From an uncultured Eubacteriales bacterium (lineage in GTDB: Bacteria; Bacillota; Clostridia; Christensenellales; UBA1242): 17,383 bases of DNA. A model generated the notes under the pieces. That model was not told the DNA's origin. It saw only the letters and a program-made list of their open reading frames with translations, and searched no databases. The position numbers were made by a program, and so were the translations under genes. Shown one piece after another: positions 1 to 7,332 of the stretch (position 1 is its first letter; each line of letters begins with the position of its first letter). The stretch lies in NCBI GenBank assembly GCA_948512295.1, contig CAOQRA010000025.1, positions 1 to 17,383 on the forward strand. The letters run 5' to 3'.

Positions 1-171
1 ATCTCTTGTATTATTAATAAATAATAATAATTTATTTTAACTAAAATAATAAAAAATATTTTTTGTTTTAAAGGATAATAAATAATTTTTTAATTAATTT
101 TTATTCTTTTTGAATTTAATTGCGTTTTTTATATTTTTTTGATAATATTTTTATATATTTTGAGGTAAAAT

Positions 172-873
172 ATGCAAAAAATACTAAGTGCCATGCGTAA
201 GGCCTGTGAAGAATATCAGCTTATTCAAGCTGATGACAAAATTGCTGTAGGAGTTTCTGGAGGCAAAGATAGCCTCGCTCTGCTTGCCGCACTTGCGGCA
301 TATCAGAGATTTTGCCCGCAAAAGTTTCAGCTCGTGGCTGTAACTGTGGACCTAAGCAACGGAAAGATGGACTATTCAAAAATACAAGAATTTTGCCAAA
401 AATTGAAAATACAGCACCATATTGTGCCGTCAAACGTTTTTGAAGTGGTTTTTGACATAAGAAAAGAAAAAAATCCCTGTTCGCTATGCGCTAATTTGCG
501 AAGAGGAATGCTAAATAGTGCAGCCAAAGAACTTGGCTGCAATAAGGTGGCACTTGGACATCACCAAGATGACCTTATTGAAACTTTTATCATGTCACTA
601 TTTTTTGAAGGGCGCCTTTCCACCTTTAAACCTCTGGCATATTTGTCAAAAGTAAACTTGCACGTGATACGCCCACTTATTTATTGCAGCGAAAATGATA
701 TTATTTCCGTAGTAAATGATTTGCCAGTTTTGCAAAACGCTTGCCCCGTAAATCACGCTACTCAACGTGAACAGGCAAAAAATATATTAAAAATATTAAA
801 TAAAAAATATCCCGCATGTAAACAAAAATTATTTAATGCAATAATTCATAAAGAACGATATAATTTATTTTAA
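172..873 (+). CDS. TtcA-family tRNA 2-thiocytidine biosynthesis protein (PP-loop ATPase)
   Basis: A 233-residue cytosolic protein of the TtcA/TilS PP-loop family. Family members adenylate a tRNA base with ATP and insert sulfur; TtcA makes 2-thiocytidine. Visible are the PP-loop SGGKDS at residues 29-34, the CSLC pair (C103, C106) followed by NLRRGML, GHHQDD at 129-134, and a third cysteine C191 in NACPVN. These three cysteines match the iron-sulfur cluster ligands of TtcA. It is somewhat shorter than proteobacterial TtcA but carries the complete core. GAGGT lies just upstream of the ATG. It belongs to the host chromosome and is followed by gpmI after 118 AT-rich bases with no clear terminator. 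The family call is firm; the exact modified base in this organism is inferred. Confidence 0.85.
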   Translation: MQKILSAMRKACEEYQLIQADDKIAVGVSGGKDSLALLAALAAYQRFCPQKFQLVAVTVDLSNGKMDYSKIQEFCQKLKIQHHIVPSNVFEVVFDIRKEKNPCSLCANLRRGMLNSAAKELGCNKVALGHHQDDLIETFIMSLFFEGRLSTFKPLAYLSKVNLHVIRPLIYCSENDIISVVNDLPVLQNACPVNHATQREQAKNILKILNKKYPACKQKLFNAIIHKERYNLF

Positions 874-991
874 TTTTTTAATAATTTAATAAAAATGGTA
901 TTATTTTTAATATTTTATACGATTTTTTTATTAAAAAATAAATATTAATAATTTTTAAAATTATTTTTATTAAAAAAATAGGAGCTTAAAT

Positions 992-2485
992 ATGGTAACA
1001 TTAATTATTTTAGATGGATTTGGAATAAGAAAAGACAAGTTTGGGAATGCGATAGTTGCAGCAGGAACGCCATACCTAGACAAACTTAAAAAGAGATATT
1101 CTTACACTCAACTTGACGCTAGCGGCGAAGCAGTCGGGCTGCCTCAAGGCATCATGGGAAATTCGGAAGCTGGACACCTCACGCTTGGAACTGGACGTGT
1201 CAACTTGCAAGATTTAAGCCTTATCGATAGCGAAATTAAAAATGGAAAATTTTTTAATAATCCAGCACTAGAAAAAGCAATGCGTCATGCAGAAAAGTAT
1301 GGCACGTTGCAAATAATGGGGCTTTTGTCGGATGGCAGAGTGCACTCGGACATCAATCACCTTTTTGCAATACTTGACTATGCTAAAAATTTTAAAATTG
1401 ACAATATCTACATTCATGCATTTACGGATGGACGTGATACTGGAATTTGCGAAGCCAAAAGCTTTATCAATAAAACGCAAGAAAAAATTAAAGGGACTAA
1501 CGCTAGTATAGCCTCTATTGCAGGAAGAGTGCTTTTGGACAGGGAGCAGCGTTGGGACAGAGTAAAAAAACTATACGAGCTTCTTGTAAATGGGAAAGGT
1601 CAAAACTTTAAAAGCGCAATAGAGGCTATAGAATACAATTACAAAAATGGCATAACTGATGAATTTATTGAGCCAGCCATAATCAACCCTAAAGCCACCT
1701 TCAAAGCCAACGACAGCGTAATCTTCTTCAATTATCGTTCGGATAGAGCCCGAGAAATTACTTTCGCTTTGACAGATAAAAATTTTGATAAATTTAAGGT
1801 AAAACCTTTAAAAAACTTACTTTTTACGCCTATGGAAGAATATTCCGACCAACTAAAAGGGCTTAACACGCTTTATCCTCCGCGTATAGTGCAAGATAAT
1901 CTTGCAGCAATAATAAGCAAGAATGGACTTACTCAATTTCATATTGCTGAAACCACCAAATATGCCCATGTGACGTTTTTCTTTAATGGCGGGAATGAAA
2001 CACCTTATAAGGGAGAAACTCGAAAACTAATTGAAAGCATAGACACCCCCGATTTTTCTTACTACCCCAAAATGAAAGCTTTAGAGATAACTGAACACAC
2101 TTTAGAGGCTATCGCTTCGGCAAAGTATGATTTTATAGTTGTAAATTATTCTAACGCTGACATGCTTGGACATACAGGCAACTTTCAAGCCGCCAAAGAA
2201 GCCATCGCTTGCATAGATAAACAAGCTTATGCGGTCGCCTTGGCAACCTTGATGGCCGGCGGCGAATGTGTGATATGTGCAGATCATGGCAACGCGGAAG
2301 ATATGATAGATAAAAATGGTAATAAACTTACAACTCATACCACAAACAAAGTTCCCTGCATTTTAGTTAGTGAGAAACGTAAAGTTCGCTTAAAAAAGAA
2401 TTGTGGCATTTCTAATATTGCACCAACAATTTTGAAACTTCTAGGTTTGAAACAGCCTGAAGAGATGTCTAAGCCTCTGTTTTAA
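992..2485 (+). CDS. gpmI: 2,3-bisphosphoglycerate-independent phosphoglycerate mutase
   Basis: A 497-residue glycolytic enzyme interconverting 3- and 2-phosphoglycerate without a 2,3-bisphosphoglycerate cofactor, in the alkaline-phosphatase superfamily. The N-terminal metal site begins with ILDGFG (D8), and the phospho-accepting serine is S58 in GNSEAGH. Further signatures are SDGRVHSD, HAFTDGRD, the NYSNADMLGHTG segment and CADHGNAEDM near the C-terminus, which provide the remaining Mn2+ ligands. Length is close to the usual 500-515 residues and no domain is missing. AGGAG sits 9 bases before the ATG. It is a chromosomal housekeeping gene. Confidence 0.97.
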   Translation: MVTLIILDGFGIRKDKFGNAIVAAGTPYLDKLKKRYSYTQLDASGEAVGLPQGIMGNSEAGHLTLGTGRVNLQDLSLIDSEIKNGKFFNNPALEKAMRHAEKYGTLQIMGLLSDGRVHSDINHLFAILDYAKNFKIDNIYIHAFTDGRDTGICEAKSFINKTQEKIKGTNASIASIAGRVLLDREQRWDRVKKLYELLVNGKGQNFKSAIEAIEYNYKNGITDEFIEPAIINPKATFKANDSVIFFNYRSDRAREITFALTDKNFDKFKVKPLKNLLFTPMEEYSDQLKGLNTLYPPRIVQDNLAAIISKNGLTQFHIAETTKYAHVTFFFNGGNETPYKGETRKLIESIDTPDFSYYPKMKALEITEHTLEAIASAKYDFIVVNYSNADMLGHTGNFQAAKEAIACIDKQAYAVALATLMAGGECVICADHGNAEDMIDKNGNKLTTHTTNKVPCILVSEKRKVRLKKNCGISNIAPTILKLLGLKQPEEMSKPLF

Positions 2486-2549
2486 TATTATTCATTAATT
2501 TTAGTTATTTTTCTTGTCTTTTTGACACTTTTCGACTAAAATATTTTAT

Positions 2550-3185
2550 GTGATATTAACCAGAAACTTTAAATTTATATTATCTGCACTTATCTGCCTT
2601 GCATTTAGCATTTCATTAATGCTAGGCATTTTCATATCACTTTCTAAAGAGCAAATTGATCTTCAACTTATTTTGCAAAGCCAAATGTCACTTGAAGAAG
2701 GCAGCAGCTATGATATTAACTACGAAATAAACATAAAGGAAGCAGAAATAAGCTTTGCCGTGGCAGATTCTCGTGTGGCTAAGATAGAAAATAATAAAAT
2801 ATTTGCTGTCGGCGCTGGTAACACAATTTTACGTGCTACTGCAAGCTATAAGGATAAAATAATTCACTCAAGCTGCAAGATTGTAGTCTCGCAACAAAAA
2901 CAAAGTTTTTACTATTACATTCAAACTAATCAAAACTGCAACTTTAATAATGACACCTTATTCGTGTCAGATTACGCTACATTTTATATTAATCTTTATG
3001 ATAGCAAAAATCTGCAAGTAGATAGTTCTAAACTTGACTATTCATGCTCAAGCGGAATCCAACTTGAAAAACAGTTTGATATTTTCTTAATAAATGCTTC
3101 AAAAGATGGCGTGATATATTTTAAATTGGAAGAGTTAGAATTTGATTTTTTGATAAGCGTAAAATGTATAAATAAAAAAGTTTGA
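2550..3185 (+). CDS. Membrane-anchored protein with a BIG2/Ig-like domain, function unknown
   Basis: A 211-residue protein opening with a positively charged N-terminus and a hydrophobic helix (about residues 8-31), either a signal anchor or an uncleaved signal peptide. Residues about 50-113 resemble a bacterial Ig-like BIG2 domain: alternating strands, AVADSRVAKIENNKIFAVGAGNT-like spacing (variation on the 'value at this instance, constant rule' motif) and a final KIVVS strand. The remainder is beta-rich without a recognised motif. The start is a GTG at 2550; an ATG two bases earlier is out of frame and immediately stopped. No good ribosome site is visible, so the start is uncertain. Probably exposed outside the membrane. 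It is followed closely by the tRNA promoter. Confidence 0.7.
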   Translation: MILTRNFKFILSALICLAFSISLMLGIFISLSKEQIDLQLILQSQMSLEEGSSYDINYEINIKEAEISFAVADSRVAKIENNKIFAVGAGNTILRATASYKDKIIHSSCKIVVSQQKQSFYYYIQTNQNCNFNNDTLFVSDYATFYINLYDSKNLQVDSSKLDYSCSSGIQLEKQFDIFLINASKDGVIYFKLEELEFDFLISVKCINKKV

Positions 3186-3203
3186 TAAAATAGAAAAAAG
3201 TAG

Positions 3204-3232
3204 TTGACAATATTAAATTTTCAAGGTATACT
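3204..3232 (+). promoter_or_regulatory. Strong sigma-70 type promoter for the tRNA-Ile locus
   Basis: TTGACA at 3204-3209, a 17-base spacer and TATACT at 3227-3232. It is the only strong promoter upstream of the tRNA genes. A hairpin (CGAAGCGG / CCGTTTCG around a five-base loop, near 3303-3324) lies between it and the first tRNA-like sequence and may be a processing structure. Confidence 0.75.
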
Positions 3233-3331
3233 CATAATGCGAATAAAGGTTATTTGTTTTCATTTTATCCCTCTTTGAAAGCAATAAACTCAAAACGCAC
3301 TCGAAGCGGAAACACCGTTTCGAAAAATTAT

Positions 3332-3417
3332 AGAGGTGTAGCTCAGCTGGTTAGAGCACCACCCTGATAAGGTAATTTAGGGTCGGAGACGCAAGGTCAG
3401 AACTTGCCATGTCAAAC
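3332..3417 (+). pseudogene. Decayed tRNA-Ile copy
   Basis: The 5' half matches the intact tRNA-Ile exactly 100 bases downstream: the D-arm region is nearly identical and 3351-3373 (through the anticodon loop CTGATAA and the first three bases of the 3' stem) is identical over 23 bases. The rest diverges: the 3' anticodon stem reads GGTAA instead of GGTGG, so only three pairs form; the T-loop lacks TTCGA; the acceptor 3' strand does not pair well; and no CCA is seen. A remnant stem GCAAG/CTTGC is present where the T-arm should be. I read it as a degenerate duplicate, perhaps altered by an earlier integration event. Confidence 0.65.
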
Positions 3418-3431
3418 ACAATTTAATACGA

Positions 3432-3508
3432 TGGGATGTAGCTCAGTCGGTTAGAGCACCACCCTGATAAGGTGGGGGTCGGTGGTTCGAGTCCACTCAT
3501 CCCAACCA
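3432..3508 (+). tRNA. tRNA-Ile (anticodon GAT)
   Basis: A complete cloverleaf of 77 bases including encoded CCA. The acceptor stem TGGGATG pairs with CATCCCA, the D-arm starts TAGCTCAG, the anticodon stem CCACC/GGTGG encloses CTGATAA (anticodon GAT), and the T-arm GGTGG-TTCGAGT-CCACT has one G-T pair. Its 3' part is the integration site of the element that follows, so these bases may now be supplied by the element. Confidence 0.96.
3453..3507 (+). repeat. attL: 3' part of tRNA-Ile duplicated at the element's other end
   Basis: These 55 bases, running from the D-arm through the acceptor end of tRNA-Ile, are identical to 17329-17383. A tyrosine integrase gene ends about 210 bases inside. Direct duplication of a tRNA 3' end flanking an integrase-bearing segment is the standard outcome of site-specific integration into a tRNA gene. 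The match runs to the last base of the window, so it may be longer. Confidence 0.93.
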
Positions 3509-3511
3509 TCG

Positions 3512-3539
3512 AAAAGTCCGTGTTTACGGACTTTTTTTT
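3512..3539 (+). terminator. Intrinsic terminator after tRNA-Ile
   Basis: A perfect 10-pair stem (AAAAGTCCGT / ACGGACTTTT) with loop GTTT followed by a T-run to 3539. It lies four bases past the tRNA CCA and therefore inside the element: the integrated element appears to supply the terminator for the tRNA transcript. Confidence 0.88.
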
Positions 3540-3567
3540 ATGATTTTATAACTAAATTTAGCACAAA

Positions 3568-3603
3568 TTTTGACAGCAAATATACCTATTTTTGACAGCA
3601 AAT
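3568..3603. repeat. Two direct 14-bp repeats, possible integrase arm sites
   Basis: TTTTGACAGCAAAT occurs at 3568-3581 and again at 3590-3603, a 22-base period or about two helical turns, just inside the left att site. Short repeats in this position often bind the N-terminal arm-binding domain of Tn916/lambda-type integrases. The role is inferred. Confidence 0.45.
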
Positions 3604-3624
3604 GTTTTTTTGCCAAAAAAGGAC

Positions 3625-3666
3625 AAAAAAATAGACCGATAATTGCGATTTGCAACTATCGGTCTA
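3625..3666 (-). terminator. Intrinsic terminator of the integrase transcript
   Basis: An inverted repeat TAGACCGATA (3632-3641) / TATCGGTCTA (3657-3666), extended by an inner TTGC/GCAA, is followed in minus-strand reading by a run of seven T. It lies 55 bases past the int stop codon. Confidence 0.85.
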
Positions 3667-3698
3667 AATTTACTTAAAACTGCCTAAAACTGATATAT

Positions 3699-3720
3699 TT
3701 GTAGTCAAATTGTAGTCAAA
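3699..3720. repeat. Tandem 11-bp repeat abutting the int stop codon
   Basis: TTGTAGTCAAA is present twice head to tail (3699-3709 and 3710-3720), ending at the base before the int stop. It is a plausible additional arm-type binding site for the integrase or excisionase; this role is inferred from position only. Confidence 0.4.
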
Positions 3721-5067
3721 CTACATTTCAAAATCTTTTTCTTTTTTGCGCTTTCGTTTTTCCAAAAGTTCAAGCAACTTATCAAGTTCGTCATCATTGA
3801 GATCTTCAAGTAAGTTTTGTGTTGTATTCGCCTGATCTGTCTTGTTGCCATCAACTGCATATTGTTTGTTTAATTTGTCGGTTGTTTTTTGAAAATATGA
3901 GCGGTCAACAGAGTTATATGTTGTGATTGTAGTTTTAACGGATTTGTGGCCCAAAAGTGCTTGAATAACTTTTGGGTTTTCATTATTCTCAAAAAGCATA
4001 TTCGAATAGGTATGCCTTAGTCCATGAAAGTGAATCCCATATTTATCAAGTTTGTTTGACTTCAAAAATCTTTCAAGAATTGATTTTGTGCCAGAATAAC
4101 TTCTCACACTTCCGTCACTATTACCAAAAACAAGCGAGGAATTTTGTGTTAAATTAACATTATTCTCTCGTCCAAAAAAGTGGCGATTTTCTTTCCATTC
4201 TTCCAAAGCTTGAATGAGAACATCTGGCATTGGCACTTCTCTAACAGAGCATGTCGTTTTCGTTTCACTGATGACGGTCACACGTTCTTTGACTTTCCCT
4301 TTTTCGTCAAACTTAGGGATGGTTGTTATTGCTCGTTTGATATTGATTGTCTTATTTTTAAAATCAATATCTTCCCAAGTGAGAGCCAATACTTCACCAG
4401 TTCTTAAACCTGCAAACATCATGCACATGCAAAGCGGTTTAAGAAATTCATGTGTGTTTAACTTGCTTAAAAATTCATCTCTCGCTTGCGGAGGGATTGC
4501 TTTATATTTGTTTTCACTTTCATAAACTTTCCTTTCATTGCTTCGCACTCTTGTTCTTGTTGTAGGATTATTCGTCGCAAGTTTGTTATCAACAGCATAA
4601 TTAAAAAATTGATTGAAGATAAATTTGACTTTCTTCACAACTGCAAGACTATATCCTTCTTCAAGCATTTCGTTAAGCACTTTCTGAATGACAATTGTGT
4701 CTACTTCATCTATTTTCATATTCCCGATTTTAGGATCTATGTGCAATTTGAAATTTCTATATGTGTGTTCAAAAGTTCTTGGACTAACTTGCATTTTTTT
4801 AAAAACTAAAAGCCACTCGTTCATCATCTCACCAATCGTTGTATTTTCAATATACTCATAATTATTGCTGCTTATTTTGTTCATTAATTTGTTGAGTTTG
4901 TCCACGACTTCTAGACGCGATTTTCCGTAAACAGTCTTGCGAATTGTCTTACCATTTTCATTATATCCGGCAGTTGCAACGCCAGCCCATCTGCCATCTG
5001 ATCTTTGGTATATTGACCCCTCATTGTTGCCACGTCTTGTTTTACTTCTTATTTTTTTCTTAGCCAT
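3721..5067 (-). CDS. int: Tyrosine recombinase/integrase of the element
   Basis: A 448-residue integrase of the Tn916/phage type that catalyses site-specific integration into, and with an excisionase excision from, tRNA-Ile. The N-terminus (about 13-60, EGSIYQRSDGRWAG and the following strands) matches the AP2-like arm-DNA-binding domain. A SAM-like core-binding helical domain spans about 75-165, and the catalytic domain about 190-395. Catalytic residues visible are R222 (GLRTGE), H348 and R351 (HGLRH), H374 (LLGHKS) and the nucleophile Y384. The C-terminal 60 residues are charged and coiled. The start overlaps the end of the upstream excisionase-like gene by 8 bases, suggesting translational coupling. 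Transcription ends at the hairpin at 3625-3666. Confidence 0.95.
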   Translation of the reverse strand: MAKKKIRSKTRRGNNEGSIYQRSDGRWAGVATAGYNENGKTIRKTVYGKSRLEVVDKLNKLMNKISSNNYEYIENTTIGEMMNEWLLVFKKMQVSPRTFEHTYRNFKLHIDPKIGNMKIDEVDTIVIQKVLNEMLEEGYSLAVVKKVKFIFNQFFNYAVDNKLATNNPTTRTRVRSNERKVYESENKYKAIPPQARDEFLSKLNTHEFLKPLCMCMMFAGLRTGEVLALTWEDIDFKNKTINIKRAITTIPKFDEKGKVKERVTVISETKTTCSVREVPMPDVLIQALEEWKENRHFFGRENNVNLTQNSSLVFGNSDGSVRSYSGTKSILERFLKSNKLDKYGIHFHGLRHTYSNMLFENNENPKVIQALLGHKSVKTTITTYNSVDRSYFQKTTDKLNKQYAVDGNKTDQANTTQNLLEDLNDDELDKLLELLEKRKRKKEKDFEM

Positions 5068-5320
5068 TTGTCACCTCACTTGCGTTGTTGTTTAAAGTCA
5101 GCCAAGTGACGAAATTAAGCACGCTTACAACTTGCCTTTTCCCAACTTTAGTTGTAGGAAAATCTTTGCTTCTCAAAAGATTTCTCACATTATCTCTTCC
5201 AAGCCCTGTAATTTTCATAATATCTTCACAATCTAAAAAATCTTTATCATATTTTGTTGAAATTCTATCCACTTCAGTTTGTATTAAATTGTTAATATTT
5301 AGTTGTTGATTGTTGTTCAT
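5060..5320 (-). CDS. Excisionase-like small DNA-binding protein
   Basis: An 86-residue protein whose central part (about 30-72) fits a winged-helix MerR/excisionase fold: FLDCEDIMKITGLGRDNVR, then a KDFPTTKVGKRQ wing and VLNFVTWL. Such proteins bend att DNA and direct integrases towards excision. It lies directly upstream of int, overlapping it by 8 bases, and has the ribosome site GAGGAG five bases before the ATG. The assignment rests on fold pattern and context; a purely transcriptional role is possible. Confidence 0.75.
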   Translation of the reverse strand: MNNNQQLNINNLIQTEVDRISTKYDKDFLDCEDIMKITGLGRDNVRNLLRSKDFPTTKVGKRQVVSVLNFVTWLTLNNNASEVTNG

Positions 5321-5391
5321 GTTTACTCCTCGTAGTTATATTTGTATTTATAAGAAAACACTCACTTTGTTCGTGTTGTTCTTGCGTTCCT

Positions 5392-5419
5392 AAAAAAATC
5401 GGTTTCGGGTATCCCGAAA
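5392..5419 (-). terminator. Intrinsic terminator at the end of the relaxase operon
   Basis: TTTCGGG (5403-5409) and CCCGAAA (5413-5419) form a seven-pair stem with loop TAT; in minus-strand reading it is followed after four bases by seven T. It separates the mobilization operon from the xis-int operon. Confidence 0.7.
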
Positions 5420-5433
5420 GCTAAAAGATTGAC

Positions 5434-5508
5434 GAGAACATTTGGTGATTCTGCCAAAAGCCTTTATTTTAGGGCAATTGGCAGATTTTATAACACCAAA
5501 AGTTTCTC
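5434..5508. promoter_or_regulatory. Nested inverted repeat, candidate oriT
   Basis: Four nested paired segments share one axis: GAGAA 5434-5438 with TTCTC 5504-5508, TTTGGTG 5441-5447 with CACCAAA 5494-5500, TCTGCCAA 5450-5457 with TTGGCAGA 5478-5485, and GCC 5460-5462 with GGC 5473-5475. This can fold into a roughly 75-base hairpin or cruciform in the gap beside the relaxase gene. Relaxase nick regions typically contain such repeats beside mob genes. It is only a candidate: no nic site is recognised, and it could instead regulate the xis-int operon. Confidence 0.45.
5460..5478. repeat. 19-bp element-specific repeat, copy 1
   Basis: GCCTTTATTTTAGGGCAAT here is identical to 17279-17297, which lies 31 bases from attR. 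This copy forms the tip of the nested inverted repeat. Both copies are in the same orientation, about 11.8 kb apart. Confidence 0.8.
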
Positions 5509-5540
5509 ACTTATCCTGTTTTCTTAAATCTCTATAAAAA

Positions 5541-6746
5541 TCACATTTCAAAGTCTATAATTCCTTCTTCAACAAGCCTGCTAAACTTGGCTTCGTCAAG
5601 TCTTTGCATATATTCTTGAAAGGCACTCATAACTTCATATTCAAATTGATTAGCAAGTCGCAAACACTCATTAAGTTGCTTTGCCAATTTCTTCTTTTGC
5701 ATAAGTTTTTCTCTACGAACACTTGCATTAAGTTTTAATCTTTCGTTATCAATTTGTTTAATTTTGAAAGAATAGTCAATCACAATATTTCCAAGCCTGC
5801 GATAAATATCTTGCGTGTATTTCTTTTCAAAAAAGAATGGTTGTTTGCACCGATTTCGTTTGCAATAACATTCAAATCTTTCATCTTTATATTTTGCCAA
5901 ATTAATAAAATCTTCATAGGCAACTTTTGAGAATTTTGATTTGTTTATCATATAACTTGTTATGCTGTCAATCTCAGATCGCAAACTTGACATATTCTCG
6001 CTTGCATAAGCAAGACTCCCTTTCTTTGAAAATCGGCCCGCAAGTGAAAGCAATTTGTTGTTGAGAATAAGCCCCATATTCTCGTTTAATTGCTCATTTA
6101 CATATTCTTGAATAAGTTGTCTATTTCTTCTTTCTCGGGCTTTAAAATCAGTCGCAGCAAGCTCTAAATGTGCTTTAAATTCAAGAATGGCAGTTTTGGA
6201 CAATTTGCCATTTGAAAACACTTTTTCATCTTTTCGCGGACGAAGTCTAACCGGCTCTTTTTCAAAAAAGGATAAATGGATATGCCTGTTGTCGGTATTC
6301 TCGTGAAGTCCAGCATACCAAATCATATTGTCTGGATTAAGCCCTGCTCGTTTAAAAAACTTTGGCAATTCACTTTTCACAAGTTCATATGCCTGCTCAT
6401 ATGAATTGCACCAAGTCTTACCAAAGCTCTCTTCAAAGGTTATAAGCCCATCCCAAATAACAGACTGGGTTTCTCTTAATCGTTCTCTCAATTGCTTTTT
6501 ATCCTTCTCTGATAAAAGTCCATTTTGATTAAATATGCCAGACGATTTTTCTTTATTGTTTGCATACTCAACATAGTCTTTAAATTCTTGAATACCAGTT
6601 TGGATATAGTTAATATAATCTTTCGCTATGTTGGAAGAATAATATTTTCTTTTCTCTTTATAAAAATCACTTGAATTGTTTGGCCCATAAAAGTTCAAGA
6701 AAAAGTTGACATTAGGCGTTTGATTATCTGCCACCATTCTCCTCAT
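5541..6746 (-). CDS. mobL: MobL-family relaxase
   Basis: A 401-residue mobilization relaxase that would nick one strand at oriT and lead it into a recipient. The metal-binding histidine triad is visible as GLHENTDNRHIHLSF (H148, H155, H157), the arrangement of the MobL/MobP-type relaxases of Bacillota. The nucleophilic tyrosine is probably one of the N-terminal tyrosines in DYINYIQTG (about 44-47). The C-terminal half is helical and charged with no helicase domain. The gene overlaps the 3' end of the accessory gene by 23 bases; the ATG at 6746 and an in-frame ATG three codons later are both possible, since the best GAGGAG lies between them. No coupling protein accompanies it. Confidence 0.88.
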   Translation of the reverse strand: MRRMVADNQTPNVNFFLNFYGPNNSSDFYKEKRKYYSSNIAKDYINYIQTGIQEFKDYVEYANNKEKSSGIFNQNGLLSEKDKKQLRERLRETQSVIWDGLITFEESFGKTWCNSYEQAYELVKSELPKFFKRAGLNPDNMIWYAGLHENTDNRHIHLSFFEKEPVRLRPRKDEKVFSNGKLSKTAILEFKAHLELAATDFKARERRNRQLIQEYVNEQLNENMGLILNNKLLSLAGRFSKKGSLAYASENMSSLRSEIDSITSYMINKSKFSKVAYEDFINLAKYKDERFECYCKRNRCKQPFFFEKKYTQDIYRRLGNIVIDYSFKIKQIDNERLKLNASVRREKLMQKKKLAKQLNECLRLANQFEYEVMSAFQEYMQRLDEAKFSRLVEEGIIDFEM

Positions 6747-7173
6747 ACTCTTTATTCATGATTTTGATTTTCTCATAATCAACATTGCAAAGCCCTTCAC
6801 TAATGTCCCCGCCAACAATCTTATTGCCTTCGTTATTAAAAACTGCACAAGCAATATAGTTCAAAATCTTTTCTACAAATTTATTTTCAATATGTTGATC
6901 TGCACTATCAGCTTTTCTTTCACCATTTTGTCTTTTGAGTTCTTTGTTGATTTCGCTTAAATTTTCTTTAATTTCTGTCAAATTTATAATTTCATCATAG
7001 GCATTGTCTCCGAGCAATTTCTTTGCTCCAAGCAAAACGCAATGACGAATAAAGTCTGCCATGTTGTCAAACTTTTTCTTGCTTTTGTCAAAAGCCTTTT
7101 CCAATGTTTCTTGATCCTCTTGTGTGTAAATTCGTAAAGTGTGTTGCAACTTCACTTTTTCTGGTTTTAACAT
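6724..7173 (-). CDS. Relaxosome accessory protein (MobC-like / ribbon-helix-helix type)
   Basis: A 149-residue protein encoded immediately upstream of and overlapping the relaxase. The N-terminal 60 residues (TLRIYTQEDQETLEKAF, then DNMADFIRHCVLLGAK) have the strand-helix-helix pattern of ribbon-helix-helix or MobC accessory proteins that bind oriT and recruit the relaxase. A short coiled region (about 65-90) follows, then a C-terminal part without recognised features. GGAGGT lies five bases before the ATG. The role comes from context and N-terminal pattern. Confidence 0.7.
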   Translation of the reverse strand: MLKPEKVKLQHTLRIYTQEDQETLEKAFDKSKKKFDNMADFIRHCVLLGAKKLLGDNAYDEIINLTEIKENLSEINKELKRQNGERKADSADQHIENKFVEKILNYIACAVFNNEGNKIVGGDISEGLCNVDYEKIKIMNKEYEENGGR

Positions 7174-7208
7174 TTTTACCTCCGTGTATTTTAAAATTTA
7201 GGTGCAAC

Positions 7209-7242
7209 AAAAAAAGAACGAGTGCAGGGAATCGTTCTTTTT
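7209..7242 (-). terminator. Intrinsic terminator between the sigma-like gene and the mob operon
   Basis: AAAAAGAACGA (7211-7221) and TCGTTCTTTTT (7232-7242) form an 11-pair stem with a 10-base loop; minus-strand reading continues into seven T. It ends the upstream gene's transcript, but lies only 35 bases before the mob accessory gene, so it could also act as a leader attenuator of the mob operon. Confidence 0.75.
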
Positions 7243-7332
7243 CTGTTTGCTTCCTATAATATATAAAGGACATTTTAAAGTATAAAAGTTTAGGCAGTAA
7301 ATGTATTTTTGATAGAAAATTTTAAAATTTTT

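Noticed and set aside
3332..3417. First tRNA-like sequence as a functional second tRNA-Ile
   Set aside because: Anticodon stem, T-loop and acceptor pairing are broken and no CCA end is seen.
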